NCBI GenBank assembly: GCA_028023455.1
Contig: JAQFVV010000056.1
Span: forward strand, 494,001 to 558,000
Source of the DNA: Epiperipatus broadwayi
Lineage: Eukaryota; Onychophora; Udeonychophora; Euonychophora; Peripatidae
Length of the DNA stretch: 64,000 bases
Reading direction: 5' to 3'
Positions 18,036 through 29,935 of this stretch are shown piece by piece (positions within the stretch are counted from its first letter, which is position 1; every line of letters begins with the position of its first letter). A program made the translations under genes and the position numbers. The notes beneath the pieces were generated by a model, which did not search any database, was not told the origin of the DNA, and saw nothing but the letters and a program-made list of their open reading frames with translations.

Positions 18036-19764
18036 ACTGAGGTCTGTGTCTATATCTTTGGGTGGAAAAAGCAAGTCTTTTGTTTCTACTCCTCGACTCT
18101 TATCTATTTCATAATCATTTTCTTTTCAATGGTCATTTTGCCCTAAGGATCTGTTTGTAATTTTTATTTTTAAGGTTAAAAACTCTCTTCGTTATTTTTA
18201 AAATCAAAAGGTTTTTATTATATTTTATTTAAAGATTAGAATCTTTGTTTCGATTCTATAATTTTTTTAAAACTTATCTTAATATTTAAATCAAACATAT
18301 TAATAAATTAATAATTCATTATTTGTGCATTTTGAACGTTTATGCTTTTAATTCAGTATTAGATATTTTTAAAAAAATTAAGTATTAAAATTTAAATGTA
18401 ACGCATATATATATATATCCCATTACAATATAATTCATGAAATTTTTTTACCGTTAATCCATAGTGGCATGGTTGAAGAACTTTTACTTTTGTACATATT
18501 ATTTTCAAGTGAGTACATAATCTTGAAATGTTGATATATTTTCACAGGGTTTTCTTTTGTTCTTTCTATTGATGAAAAGTGCTTTGTTCTGGCAAGTTCT
18601 AGGATGCTGCAGTTGTCTGGTTCATGAAGTTAGCTGGAAAATTTAGCATATATTGATAAGAGAGTTCATGCTGGACAGAAATTTGTCCTTTGGTGTCTTA
18701 GCTGCACATGGCTTCAGATATGGCAACTGGAGTTCAAACTTCATTTTATAAATGAGCACTAACAACATGGTGCAAGCAGAATAAAGCAGAGTATAATGAA
18801 ATCAGCAGAACCAAATAGATTAAAACAATACAATAATTAATAATTTTTAGTTGGTCCTTTATATAGATCCCCCTCAGGAATTTAAAGAATATCCTCAATT
18901 AGCAAACTAATGATTAAAATTTCTACTTAGATAAGCTAGCATTTTTATATTAATTATAAAATTTCTGGTTAATTATCCCAAAAAACAATTGTAGAGACAA
19001 CAATACTTAATGCAAATGAAACTATATTTTTTTTTTTGTTAAACACTTAATAAATAAAAGGGATTAAAGTTGATAAAGAGAAAATTTTACAAATTAAGCA
19101 GGTCTAAGAACTCTATAAGAGTATTTAACAGAAAGATAATAAATTGGTTACAGTTTACTTTATTGAAATAAAAATTGTTACATTAAAATAGATAGCTAAT
19201 TTTAAAATCTTTTACTATTAATGTGTGTGTGCATATATACATAATACACACTCAATACAACACAAATTGAATTACAATTATGTTTTCTTGGCCAACTGCC
19301 ATGCAAATTAAATTTTCAAGATCAGCAATACACCTCAATGTATTATTATTACTATATATAATTTATTAAACACCTACTTATATATAAGTAAAGACTTCAT
19401 TGAAGTTTATGAAGGGCTATAAAATTGAGGAATAACAAAATTATGTTAAGAGAGGGGGAAAATGGCTAATTTCAATCAATACTAATCAAGTGTTATTGTT
19501 AAAATATAATATCCTATTGCCTACTAATCTCATCCTGCATTAACTCAGAAAACAATATATAAATTCAGATAAAAAGTTAATTATTTTATTATTATATAAA
19601 ATAGTTATGGGTTTATAATATATATTAAATAATATAATAAAAATTCATATAACATTATAATACTAGCCCAAAACAAAATTTTACTAAAATTCTTCCACAT
19701 CCATGATTTCACCTATTAAGAAATATATCTTTTCAAGAGAAATTCAATTAAACCAACAACATAT
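18036..19764. other. AT-rich spacer, no gene seen
   Basis: No coding frame or repeat boundary supported until the gypsy LTR begins at 19765, preceded by ATAT. Confidence 0.5.
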
Positions 19765-21391
19765 TGTAACACAAGTGAGATATATGTATAAAATGTACAT
19801 ATATGGCTCACATTACATATTTATAATTTAATAATAAATGATTAAATTATTAATAAAAATGAAAGTAGAAAAATATAATTTTTTAAAAAGTAGATGTTAA
19901 GATGCAAATTTTGGAGAAGCAAAAAATTGTCATATTCTTCTTTTAGAATAAAACTGCTCTTAGCAAGAGGATGGGGCAGTAGAATGTTAGGAAAATCTAA
20001 AATTAAAAGTAATAAGATTTTTAATTCAGCCACTTCTTTTTTTTTAATAAATAAATAAAAAAGAATAACACGTATAAAATAAGCAAATGTGAAGTCAGAC
20101 TAAAAATTAGTTTGTAAAAGAAAAAATTTTGAAAAATGTAATTAGTTTATAAGATTTCTGATTAATGATAATATTAATATTGTATTAATTAAATAACTAT
20201 GTAAACTATCGATGAGATAATAATTAATCTAAGCAAAAGATTAGATTAACATGGAATGGAAAATCAATTAGATTAACAAAATGTAAAAAATAATTAAGAT
20301 TAATATTGAAAAGAATGATAAGAAATTAAAACAATGAGAGAATGGTATATAAAATTGTCACAGTCTATTGTTATTCTTTCTGGCCTTCATTTTGTGTTTG
20401 AATTTAGTCTGATCTTCATTTTGCACATTCCGTTATTCATTGCTTCAGTGATCCGGAAATATAGGGCAGAATATAGCCATTCAGCATTGCTCCAGTGATC
20501 CAGAAATCTAAGGACACAATATAGCCATTCAGCACTGCTGTGGAAAATATCATTGCAGAAGCCACAGATCAAGCAAAAATGCATTGCTACATCAGCTTTA
20601 GAAGCGTTTGACTGGGTTTCAGGCCCCAGAGTCCTCCACAAATTACCTATCCCTGCCTGAACACTCACTGGAAACTAATGCCAAACTGGTGAAATAGATG
20701 CTACTACAACCTCTATTTCTCCCATCAATAAGACAAAGAATGGAAAACAAGCCCTGAAACCACTGATGGAGACCCAAAAAGCCAACCAGTTGGAACTGAA
20801 AATCATGAAAACCTAGGTAAAGACATGGTGATACTTGTCTATAGACACTTTATATTTATTTTAAATGACCTTTAATTAATGAAGGACTATTATAAAATTT
20901 AGGCCAAACTAATCATTAATTATTTATATTTCTAGATGTAAAATATTATATTATATTAGATATGTGTGTGCTTAAATAAATATTAACATTTGCTTAAATA
21001 TTATTTTGTCTATTTCTCTCTGCCTTTCTCTTGTCACTGCATCACCAGTAAATTAGTGTAGTTACTTTGTGTTAAATAAATGTGCTGGACTCTGAGACAG
21101 AGTGTAAGCTAGTCATGGGATATTGCAAATATGATGTAGGATATTTGATCTAGCAGATGAGAAGTGCTCTAGCCTGGAAATATGATTATAGGTTATGCTT
21201 TGTATAACATTGATCTGGTTATAGATACTATTGATGATTCAGCTATCAATGGTATTCTACTTCTCTGCTTGAAGAGCCAGTCTGTTCCAGTGTTAAATTA
21301 TATCTTAAACTTACTAAATTTTAGATTCCTAAAATTATATTTAAACTCATTTAAACCTACAAGAATAAACTTCTTTTTCAGATCCAGTTCA
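19765..21391 (+). repeat. left LTR of gypsy-type element
   Basis: 1627 bases, bounded by TG and CA. It aligns along its whole length with 24594-27182 once the nested insertion there is removed. It contains a 47-base tandem duplication around 20446-20540 (CAGTGATCCGGAAAT then CAGTGATCCAGAAATC) that the right LTR has only once. Confidence 0.88.
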
Positions 21392-21944
21392 AATATCATT
21401 CAATGTCAGTGCCAAAGTGATATAATTGAACCAGCTTAATCAAAGTTAAAAAAAAGAAAAAATTGTTATTAAAATTAAGTCTGAAACTAAAATTTAAAAT
21501 AAACGTTAAATTACATAATAATAAAAGGTAAAATAAATGCAAAATTGTGCAGTTATGTAAGTGAAGTCGATGTGCAGTGTGAGAAGAGAAATAGACCAAA
21601 GCAAATATTAAGAATCAAAATAATTAATAATAGTTAAATATATAATGTAAATAAAAAGAAGAGGAAAAAAAAGCCATACAGATAAAGGAATTCATTATTG
21701 GAGTTGTTTATAGAATCAAGTGGAAAATAGGAAAGACTGGGGTTTTGAGTTAGTCAAACACTTCATTTGATTTAAAACTATTTAAAAAAATAAATAAACC
21801 AAGTACAGTAAAATTTGCATGAGAGTTTGTAATAATTATAAAATCAAATTTAATGTATACTATGGCCGAAACAAAAATTAAGACTCAAAATAAAGAAAAA
21901 AGTAACAGAGAATTACAGAAATATTCAATAAATGAATAGATCAG
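21392..21944 (+). other. internal region before pol, no gag recognised
   Basis: Between the left LTR and the first RT remnant there are only about 550 bases. That is far too few for a primer site plus gag plus protease of a normal gypsy element, and I see no zinc knuckle. A large internal deletion is the likely reason. No clear tRNA-primer site (TGG start) follows the LTR. Confidence 0.5.
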
Positions 21945-22690
21945 TTAATACAGGTGGGAGGTTGAAGAACAGATAAATAATATGCTAAGGTGGGGAATCA
22001 TATCCAAGTACTTATCATCTTTTAACAACCCCATTATAACAGTCAAAAAGAATCGGTCAATACCACTAAGTTTGGATGCAAGACAATTAAACAAAATAAC
22101 TAGACCTGATGCAAACCCTCCTCCACCCATACCCAAATTGTTGGTAAAATTTCATAATAAAAGGTGTTTTGTACATTCAATCTAACTTTCACCTGCTAGC
22201 AGAACAAGTTACATCCCAATGATCAGAAAAATATACTGCATTTCAGTTCAGTGGGTGTGATTACCATTTGGGTTAAAAATAGTAGGGCAGGGCTAGTACA
22301 GTGTCTAGACCCGGCATTATCAGATGAAATAAAAGTTAGTAGTGATGTATGTCAATGACATAGTTTTAGCCTCAGAAACTGTAGAAGTAAACTTCAATCA
22401 TTTAAAGATAGCTATTGCAAGAGTATAAACAAAAAGGGATCAAAATAAATTTAAAAGAAAGCAATTTATTGGCAATCAAGGTTAAATTTTTAGGTCACAT
22501 AATAAATGAAAAAGAAATCCCACCACAACCTGAAAAAATTCAAGCAATTCAGGAGTTTCCAGTTCCCAAAAATAAAAAACCACAAAAGATCGTTTCTAGG
22601 GTTATGTAATTTTTATAACCGATTTTATAACAAAATTTTTTTTCCATATGTGCCATTATTGCAATTGCTAAAAAAAAAAAAACATTGGGT
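21945..22690 (+). pseudogene. gypsy reverse transcriptase remnant
   Basis: The first open piece (21982-22185) reads like the RT entry region of Ty3/gypsy polymerases: 'FNNPIITVKKN' then 'LDARQLNKITRPDANPPPP'. After several stops the catalytic box appears at 22348-22359 as Tyr-Val-Asn-Asp, where active enzymes have Tyr-x-Asp-Asp, followed by IVLAS. A third piece (22415-22609, then shifting frame into 22506-22694) gives GIKINLKESN, FLGHIINEKEI and FLGLCNFYNRF. These are the thumb motifs in the correct order. At least two frame changes and multiple stops mean it encodes no working enzyme. The Asp to Asn change may be decay after death rather than its cause. Confidence 0.85.
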
Positions 22691-22694
22691 ATAG

Positions 22695-23174
22695 ATGTAT
22701 AGATGGGAGAGAATGATAAGTTTTCAAAATGTGAAAATGAAATTCTTAAAGGAAGTTATGGTATCATATTCTGACTTTCACAAACCATTTTTTGTACAAA
22801 CTGATAGTAGTGGGGTCAGATTGGATGCTACTCTTTTTCAAATCCAAGAGGGGGACTGGCAGCATGTCCTTTTCTTTATAAGCCATTTATTGAAGAGTCC
22901 TGAATTAAATTACACAGTGATGGAAAATGAAGCTTTAGAAATCGTTTGGACTTTTAAAAAATTCCATCAGTTTCTAATAGAGTCCAAAGTAATTGTAATC
23001 AAAGATCACAAAAGTCTCGGGTTCTTAAACCATAGCTTACTAACAAACAGTTGCCTGATAAGATGGAAGAGTCTATTCCTTCAAGAATTTAAATACATCA
23101 TAAAATATTGCCAAGGGAAAGAGAAGGCAATAGCTGACATATTAAGCCATTACAGGGCATCACAAGACCAATAA
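22695..23174 (+). pseudogene. gypsy RNase H domain remnant
   Basis: An open frame of 159 codons continues from the RT. It shows the RNase H landmarks of gypsy polymerases: FVQTDSSGVRLDATLFQ (first catalytic Asp), YTVMENEALEIVWTFKKFHQ (catalytic Glu region), VIVIKDHKSLGFLNH (second Asp), and GKEKAIADILSHY where ADxLSR is usual. RNase H would remove the RNA strand during reverse transcription in the particle. This is the best preserved piece of the element, and the frame is uninterrupted over the whole domain. It starts in the frame left by an upstream shift, so the Met at 22695 is not a true start. Confidence 0.85.
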
Positions 23175-23334
23175 CATTTAAGCTGTAATGACATATATTG
23201 CTGCAATGGCAGTAGATGGAGACAGGGCTGTAGAAAATGACATCTGGAGGTGGACTGCAGGCAGAAAATAAAATTTCTATGGCATCAACCTGTAAAGGTA
23301 AAAATAATCCATTGTGGAGAGATAGAAAGGGCTA

Positions 23335-24450
23335 TTGCTTAAATGGGGAGTTTTACAATATAAAAATGGAGAAAGAAACAAACAAAAATGCATAGTTATT
23401 CTGGTCACTATACAGAGGTGGATAGTGGAGTATGTTCATAAAAATTATGGTCATTATGGAGCAAATAAAATTGAGGTTTGGTTAAGTCATTGGTTTTACT
23501 GGCCGGGAATGTATGCCAACATTCTGGCCATCATAAATGAATGTGAAGTCTGCCTTAAAACAAAACCATTTAAATGCATCTGAGGTAGGACAGCTTATGC
23601 CTATTTACTCCCAACAACCTAATAACTTAGTGGCTTTAGATTATTATAAACTTGCCCCTGTTTAAAAAAATGAGATATCTGCTGGTTTACATTATATTTT
23701 CAAAACTGGTGGCTGTATATCTGGTATCACAGGCAAATGCCTAGCAAACTATATGTATGTTGGAACAGTGGCATTTTAAAACTATTGGAGATCCTGATAA
23801 AATTATATCTGATCATGGAATGCCATTCATTTCAGAGGAATGGAAAAAATGGATTAAGAGGCACAAAATAAAACATGCTCATGTCCATTCATAACCCCAG
23901 TCCAATCCATGGGAGCAGTTCATGTGGGAATTAGGGTGATTGTTTATACTGTATATACACAACAATCATTGAGGATGTGTTAAGGAAATTTCATGGATCA
24001 TCAACATGATAAATTGGTTAAAATGAAGCTACAGGGTTTGAACTTGTGTGGTTTCATTTTGGGAAAAACATACCTTATCCATTTAAAAGTAAACTCCCAA
24101 TAGAAATGAATCTATAAATAGAGGGATGCTGTACACGCATGGTTTAAGCTAAGGAAGATTTGAATTAGGGCAGAGGAGGAAAGGGAAAGCAAAGGATGCA
24201 TTTATGATAGGAGACAAGGTTATAAGAATTAACCCTGAAAGCTACCCAAACAAACATGTATAAAAAGTCCCAACAAATCTACAATGGTCCTTATGTGATA
24301 ATATACAAATATGACAAGGCATTTACTGTGGCAAAGGGTCAGAAAGAAAAAGGAATTTATGATGCTCATTTACTAAAATTGATTAAAAGGAAAAGGGAAC
24401 TGCCTGACAAACATAAAGAAATGAAAATAATTGGACAGACCCACAGGTGA
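23335..24450 (+). pseudogene. gypsy integrase remnant, frameshifted
   Basis: Frame 23335-23583 carries the zinc-binding H-H-C-C head: VHKNYGHYGANKI, WFYWPGMYANI, then CEVCLKTKP. The catalytic core follows in pieces broken by stops: NLVALDYY near 23625 (first Asp), DKIISDHGMPFISEEW near 23795 (second Asp), and a PQSNPWEQFMWELG-like piece near 23900 (Glu position). The C-terminal part is open at 24256-24450: IYNGPYVIIYKYDKAF and GIYDAHLLKLIKR, typical of the gypsy integrase tail. At least three frame interruptions make it non-functional. Order and spacing confirm Ty3/gypsy-type pol rather than copia. Confidence 0.85.
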
Positions 24451-24579
24451 AAAGGAATATCTATAATCCAAACTGCATTTTAAAGAAAAATAAAAATATA
24501 AAAATTAAATGGTAAAGCTAATTAAAAAAAATCATGTAAGAGCCAAAATGAGTAAAATTGATGCATTTTACCTGTCAAA

Positions 24580-24593
24580 TTGGGGGAGGGGTA
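24580..24593 (+). other. polypurine tract
   Basis: TTGGGGGAGGGGTA directly abuts the TG start of the right LTR, as expected for the plus-strand primer of an LTR retrotransposon. Confidence 0.8.
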
Positions 24594-26042
24594 TGTAATG
24601 TGAGTGAGAGATATATGCATAAAACATATATATAGCTTGTGTTACATGTTCATAATTTAAAAATAAATGATCAAATTAATTTGAAGTAGAAGAATGTTTT
24701 TTTAAAGTAAATGTTAAGATGCAAATTTTGCAGAAGCAAAAAATTGCATCATATTTTTCTTTTAGAATAAAACTGTTCTCGGCAAGAGGGTGGGAGAGTA
24801 GAATGTTAGGAAAATCTAAAAATAAAAGTAAAAAGATTTAAAATTCAGCCTCATTTTTTATATAAATAAAAAAAATAATATGTATAAAATAAGCAAATGT
24901 AAAATCAGACTAAAAATTAGTTTGTAAATGAAAAACTTTCGAAAAATGTAATTGGTTTATAAGATTTCTGATTGATAATAATATTGAAATTATATTAATT
25001 AAAAAACTATGTAAACTATCAATGAGATAGTAGATTAATCTAAGCAAAAGATTAGATTAATATGGAGTAGAAAAATCAATATTCAAATTATATTAATTAA
25101 AACGCTATGTAAACTATCAATGAGATAGTAGATTAATCTAAGCAAAAGATTAGATTAACATGGAATGGAAAAATCAATTAGATTAACAAAATGTAAAAAA
25201 TAATTAAAAACAAACGATCAAAACTGAAAATAAAAAATTAAAACAATAAAAGATGATATATATAATTGTCATTGTTATTTACTCTGGCCTTCATTTTGGG
25301 ATTGAATTCAGTCTGGTCTTTATTTTATGCATTATATTATTCATTGTCCAGTGATCCATAAATCTAAGGACAGATATAGTCATTCAGCACTGCTGTGGAA
25401 AATCATTGCAAAACCCACAGATCTAGAAAAACTGTGTTGCTACATCATCTTTAGAAATGTTTGACTGGGCTTCAGGCCCCAAAGTCCTCCACAAATCAAC
25501 TGTACCTGCCTGAACCCCTCACTGGAAACTAATGCCAAAATTGTGAAATAGACATTGCTGTAAACTCTCTCTCCATCTCTCCCACTATCAAGACAAAGAA
25601 TGGAAAACAAGCCCTGAAACCATCAATGGTGACCTAAATACCCAAGTGGTTTGAACTAAAAACCATGAAAATCTTGGGTAAAGACCATATTTGATGCTTG
25701 TCTAGACACTTTATATTTACTTTAAATGAACTTTAATTGACAAAGGACTATTATGCAATTTAAACTGAAACTAATCATTAATCATTTGTTTCTTTATGCA
25801 AAATATTATATTATGAGATGTGTGTGCTTGAGTATATATTAATGTTTGCTTAAATATTATTTTGTCTATTTTCTCTCTGTTGTCACTGCATTACCAATAA
25901 ATTAGTGTAGAGTTACTTTGTGTTAAGTAAATGCACTGGACCCTTTGATGTAGGGTGTTTGATCAAGCAGTTAAGAAGTGCTATAGGCTGGACATATGAT
26001 CATAGGTTATGCTGTGTATAACCTTGATCTGATTATAAGTGC

Positions 26043-27011
26043 TGTTGTTTGGCATGATTTACAGGTTCGGTTTCAAACCAACAGAAAAAGTAATGACAAA
26101 CTATTCAACAATTAATATGTATACTTTATTAGTTACAAAATACTCATACATTATGGTTTATACCCTTAATGATGAGATAGTGATGGAACTCACTTCCAAG
26201 TATATGATTAGCCTGCTTTGTGAGTTCAAGTAAGACTCTTCTGGCATACTGACAACTTGCCTCAAGTTGGCTCTAGTTCAGACTCTTCAAGATGCACTCA
26301 AGACAGCTTGCCTCGAGTTGACTGCAGTCATATCAGTTTCCAGTCCCAGATGGACTTGCCTCACTGGGTAGATGTATCAGTAATGACTAGTGAAGAGACT
26401 CTTGCTGTAAGCAGAGGTTTCACTGGAGAGCACATTTAGTGCTTCAGGTCTTCACAATCTACTGCTTCCAGCTACACTTGATAGCTTGCCTCATAGATAT
26501 GGAGAATGATTCTTTCAGCTGTACCAGACAGCTTGTCAGCAGTAGTCTTAGCAATATCCAGTCCTTATGAGGACTTTCCTAGCTATGTGGACAAATAGTG
26601 TATTGCTATTGTAAGAATGCTTACTGCTGTTTAGGTTAGCAAGGCTTCTCCTAGAGAATGCATATAGTCTTTGTAGATTAGATAGACATTCCCCAGAAGC
26701 CCTGCTAACCTAAACAACAGTAGCTATTCTTACAACAGCAATACCCTATTTGCCTACACAGTTAGGGAAGTCCACATAATGACTGGACAATGCTAAAACT
26801 ACTGCTGACTCAAGGCAAGCTGTCTGGTACAGCCAGAAGACTCATTCTCCCTACCCATGAGGCAAGTTGGAAGTGGTATACTGTGAAGACTCAGATCCAA
26901 GAGTTCTGTATTGTATATATTTGTAAATATAATAAATATTATATTAATTATAATACTGGTTCTAGTGTTATTTTCTGTAGGTTGGGTCTGTAATCCAGAG
27001 CAAACACAACA
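26043..27011. mobile_element. nested 969-bp element: solo LTR or foldback
   Basis: Comparison with the left LTR shows a clean interruption. The insert begins TGTTGTTTGG and ends CAAACACAACA, a short imperfect inverted terminus with TG and CA at the ends. Flanking 5-mers AGTGC (26038-26042) and GGTAC (27012-27016) match at three of five positions; the left LTR suggests the original target was close to GGTAC. The interior is far less AT-rich than the host element. It contains a large hairpin (26464-26652 against 26693-26878). TG..CA ends, AATAAA-like sequence near the 3' end and a 5-bp duplication favour a solo LTR. The hairpin favours a foldback transposon. Unresolved. Confidence 0.7.
26464..26878. 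repeat. internal hairpin, ~185-bp arms
   Basis: The left arm (GCTTCCAGC ... GGTTAGCAAGGCTTCTC) pairs with the right arm (CCAGAAGCCCTGCTAACC ... CAAGTTGGAAG) across a ~40-base loop, with scattered mismatches. Confidence 0.8.
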
Positions 27012-27182
27012 GGTACTATTGATGGTTCATCTATCAATAGTATTCCACTTCACTGCTTGAAGGACTGGACCATTCCCATAGTGTTAAAGTAAATGTTAAA
27101 CTTACTAAATTTTAGATTCCTAAAATTATGTTTAAACCCACTTAAACCTATAAGAATAAATTTCTTTTTTGCACCCAGTTCA

Positions 27183-29608
27183 ATATATATATATATAAAC
27201 TTAAGATATATATATACACACACACAAAACAAAATAGCCTTCCCATCATTCATTTCAAAAACCAACTTTCTTCAACATCAAAGAATGCTTTCATGAGATG
27301 TAAATAATGTGCTTTGTTTTTAAATTGATAAAGATGTTCAAATTTAATAATTGCTGAATATTAAAAAGGATTTATTATATAAAATAAGTGTTAAATTATA
27401 CTATATTCTATGACATTACTTTAAACATAAGAAAATAATTACCATTTATCAACTACTCAAATTTACACCAGTCTCTCTCCCCCTATATATATATACTAGT
27501 TATTTTTCTTACATAATTTTATTTCTTTCTTGCTGCTTTTTCTTTTTTTGACAAATAGTGTGACTTACAATCTAAGAGATGCACCAATCAATGTAAGTTT
27601 CTTCCATTACTTTAGCTGCTAATGCTAATTAAATTTGAGCATCCATTTCAAAAATGTAATCAAATTGTGTTATTCTTTTAACTGCTAGTCTATTTTCATA
27701 TATAATTTATTTAATGATTCACTCATAATTTTTAAATATTTTAAACTTTTTTAGATATAGCATAGTGATGCATATATGACTGTTACAGGTTTAGATTACA
27801 GTTTATACTAATTATTAAACACATTTGAATCCCATTATTATAATAATCAAACTGGGTTTTATAAAAAAATAATTCAATATATTATGAAAACTGTGTTAAA
27901 ATTCAATAATGTTTGTTATTAATTGATGGAGCTATTCCATAAAAATTAATTGTAATATTCAATTCATCACATGCTTTAACTAATTAACTTAAAATATATT
28001 CAACTATATTATATAAACTCTTTCCCCTATACAATTTGTCTAGCAATTATCTTGCTGAAAATTGAAGATTAATAATCCATACTCATTTCACTGAAGATAG
28101 GGTTAGCACAAATTCAAATTCTCAATATAAACTTAATAATTTATTAACCTTATCTGATGGTATGAATAGTTTATACCAATAACTTCCTTTCTTACTAAAA
28201 GATCTATAAAACAAAAGCCAATCTCACTAAAAAACCAAGATAAAAGATTTCTACCATTTTAAGTTGTATGCATGATAATTTTGAATCAATGAAATAATAT
28301 GAAAATAATTATTAAAATATTAACTTCTATTCTTTTTTTATTATTTTGAATATCAATAACTATATTTTTTCAGCTTAATTACATTCTTTGGTGTTTTATG
28401 TTTAAAACAATATATATTATGTCATTTTTGAGTATTATAAAATTAAGTTATGATAAAATTTGGGGCTTAACATAATTTTTTAATTATTGAATTTGGCTGC
28501 TTTGCAAGGGAAGAAATTAATATTAATTGAGATCTAATTTAAAAACAAAGACAACAACAACAATATGCACAATTTTATTTAACTTTCAATGATTTCATTT
28601 ATATATTTCTATGTGTGTATGTATAGTTTATATATACACATATTTATTTTTCAGACTTTTAGCATTACCCTTAATAATGATTATAAATAAATAATTGAAA
28701 TGTTGTGTAGGTTATTTATTATTATTTTTGATGATTAAATATAACACATTTAAGTTTTAACAAGAAATTACAGGGATATTGAATATGTATTATGATGAGA
28801 TAAAACAACGTTTAAATAACTGCAATATAAAACCTCTTCAACAGTCTATGAAAAGAAATACTAATACAAAAACCATTGCTCCCTAGCTTTCTAAATGCCA
28901 GGTAATGAGGGTTTAGATATTATCTTCAGTGTTTTATTTTCTATCAAAAAATAACATGTTAGCCATTTATTGACCAATAATTAGATAGTCAGCTAAGTAT
29001 GTTATGAGATGATGATTACATGAAAGAAAAATCCTAATTCTGCTTGTAAACTAAAAATGTTTCAAGTTTTATCTGACTTCAAACCATTATTCATAATAAA
29101 AAATCTGTTTTCCAATTTTTTAGTTTCTTTTTTTTTTTTGACATATCTGAAATATGATCCTGAGTTTTATTTAAATAGAAAATAAAATGCATTTTTATTA
29201 AAATTAAAAAAAAAAAGGTTTGAATTATTTAAAATCAGTTTTTTTACATTTCAAAATTATATTATTCCAATACCCCTGATACTAACTGATCAAGATAAAG
29301 CTACTGAGATAAAAGGATTTCTGTCTAAAGTTGAAAAAATATACAAATTTGTAGTTCAATATCAAAACAACTAAAATGCAATTTATATCATTCAAAATAG
29401 GATTTGTATTTATAAAAAAGTAATACAATAATAATAAAAAAATTAATGCAACACGAAACAATAATCCAATTATAAATAAAAAAATAAAAAATAAAAATAA
29501 TACGAGATGAAAATTAAGATGTAATTAAAAAAACATGATTAAAAATACAATATGAAAATAATATTAAACAAACATATTACATATATATAGACACAGGTAT
29601 ATAATAAG
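27183..29608. other. AT-rich spacer, no gene seen
   Basis: It starts with (AT)n and (AC)n runs just after the LTR end. No further coding or repeat structure is supported. Confidence 0.5.
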
Positions 29609-29914
29609 CCTGCCCTTTGAGCATTCTATCATCAGATTTTCAATTGGACGGACGGTTGAAGGGTTGGAGTGTGGAGTAGATTGAAGCATGTCCATTAAAG
29701 TATGAGGATTGTCTATCTTAATATATATCTGAGCACTTATAGTATATATGTGTAGAGATGATAATCTGGACCAACTGATGATTTCTGGTTTAGCATGAAA
29801 TACGTATATTGGTGATTATTTATCTTTTCAACATATATGTGTTTGAGTGTATCAGTGTTATTAGATAGAGTGGAGAGTGGTGGGTCGTATGAAAGTCTGT
29901 GCTCATATACCCTA
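29609..29914. mobile_element. hairpin element, truncated copy 2
   Basis: Closely similar to the right two-thirds of the element at 1412-1871, from TTTGAGCRTTCTATCATCAG to the terminal GTCTGTGCTCATATACCCT. The left inverted arm is missing, so it can no longer fold end to end. The 20-base sequence ACAGGTATATAATAAGCCTG lies directly before it, and lies just after the complete copy. Confidence 0.8.
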
Positions 29915-29935
29915 TATTAAACATAAGTTAGGTAA

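Larger units (their letters stand above)
19765..27182 (+). mobile_element. Ty3/gypsy-type LTR retrotransposon, decayed
   Basis: Two long direct repeats flank a plus-strand pol relic. The left LTR starts TGTAACAC and ends CCAGTTCA at 21391. The right LTR starts TGTAATGTGAG at 24594 and ends CCCAGTTCA at 27182. ATAT precedes the element and follows it, consistent with a 4-bp target duplication, although the right flank is an (AT)n run. A purine tract, TTGGGGGAGGGG, sits just before the right LTR. Internal order is RT, RNase H, zinc-binding integrase head, integrase core and integrase C-terminal domain, all disrupted by stops and frameshifts. No gag was recognised in 21392-21950. The right LTR holds a later 969-bp insertion. 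The LTRs differ at many positions, so insertion is not recent. Confidence 0.88.
24594..27182 (+). repeat. right LTR with nested insertion
   Basis: About 1615 bases of LTR once the nested element (26043-27011) and its extra 5-bp duplication are removed. It aligns with the left LTR. Specific to this copy is a 98-base tandem duplication (about 24980-25175), in which GTAAACTATCAATGAGATAG occurs at 25011 and again at 25109. Confidence 0.87.

Noticed and set aside
20387-20668. Minus-strand frame of 93 codons
   Set aside because: It lies wholly inside the left LTR and is broken in the right LTR.
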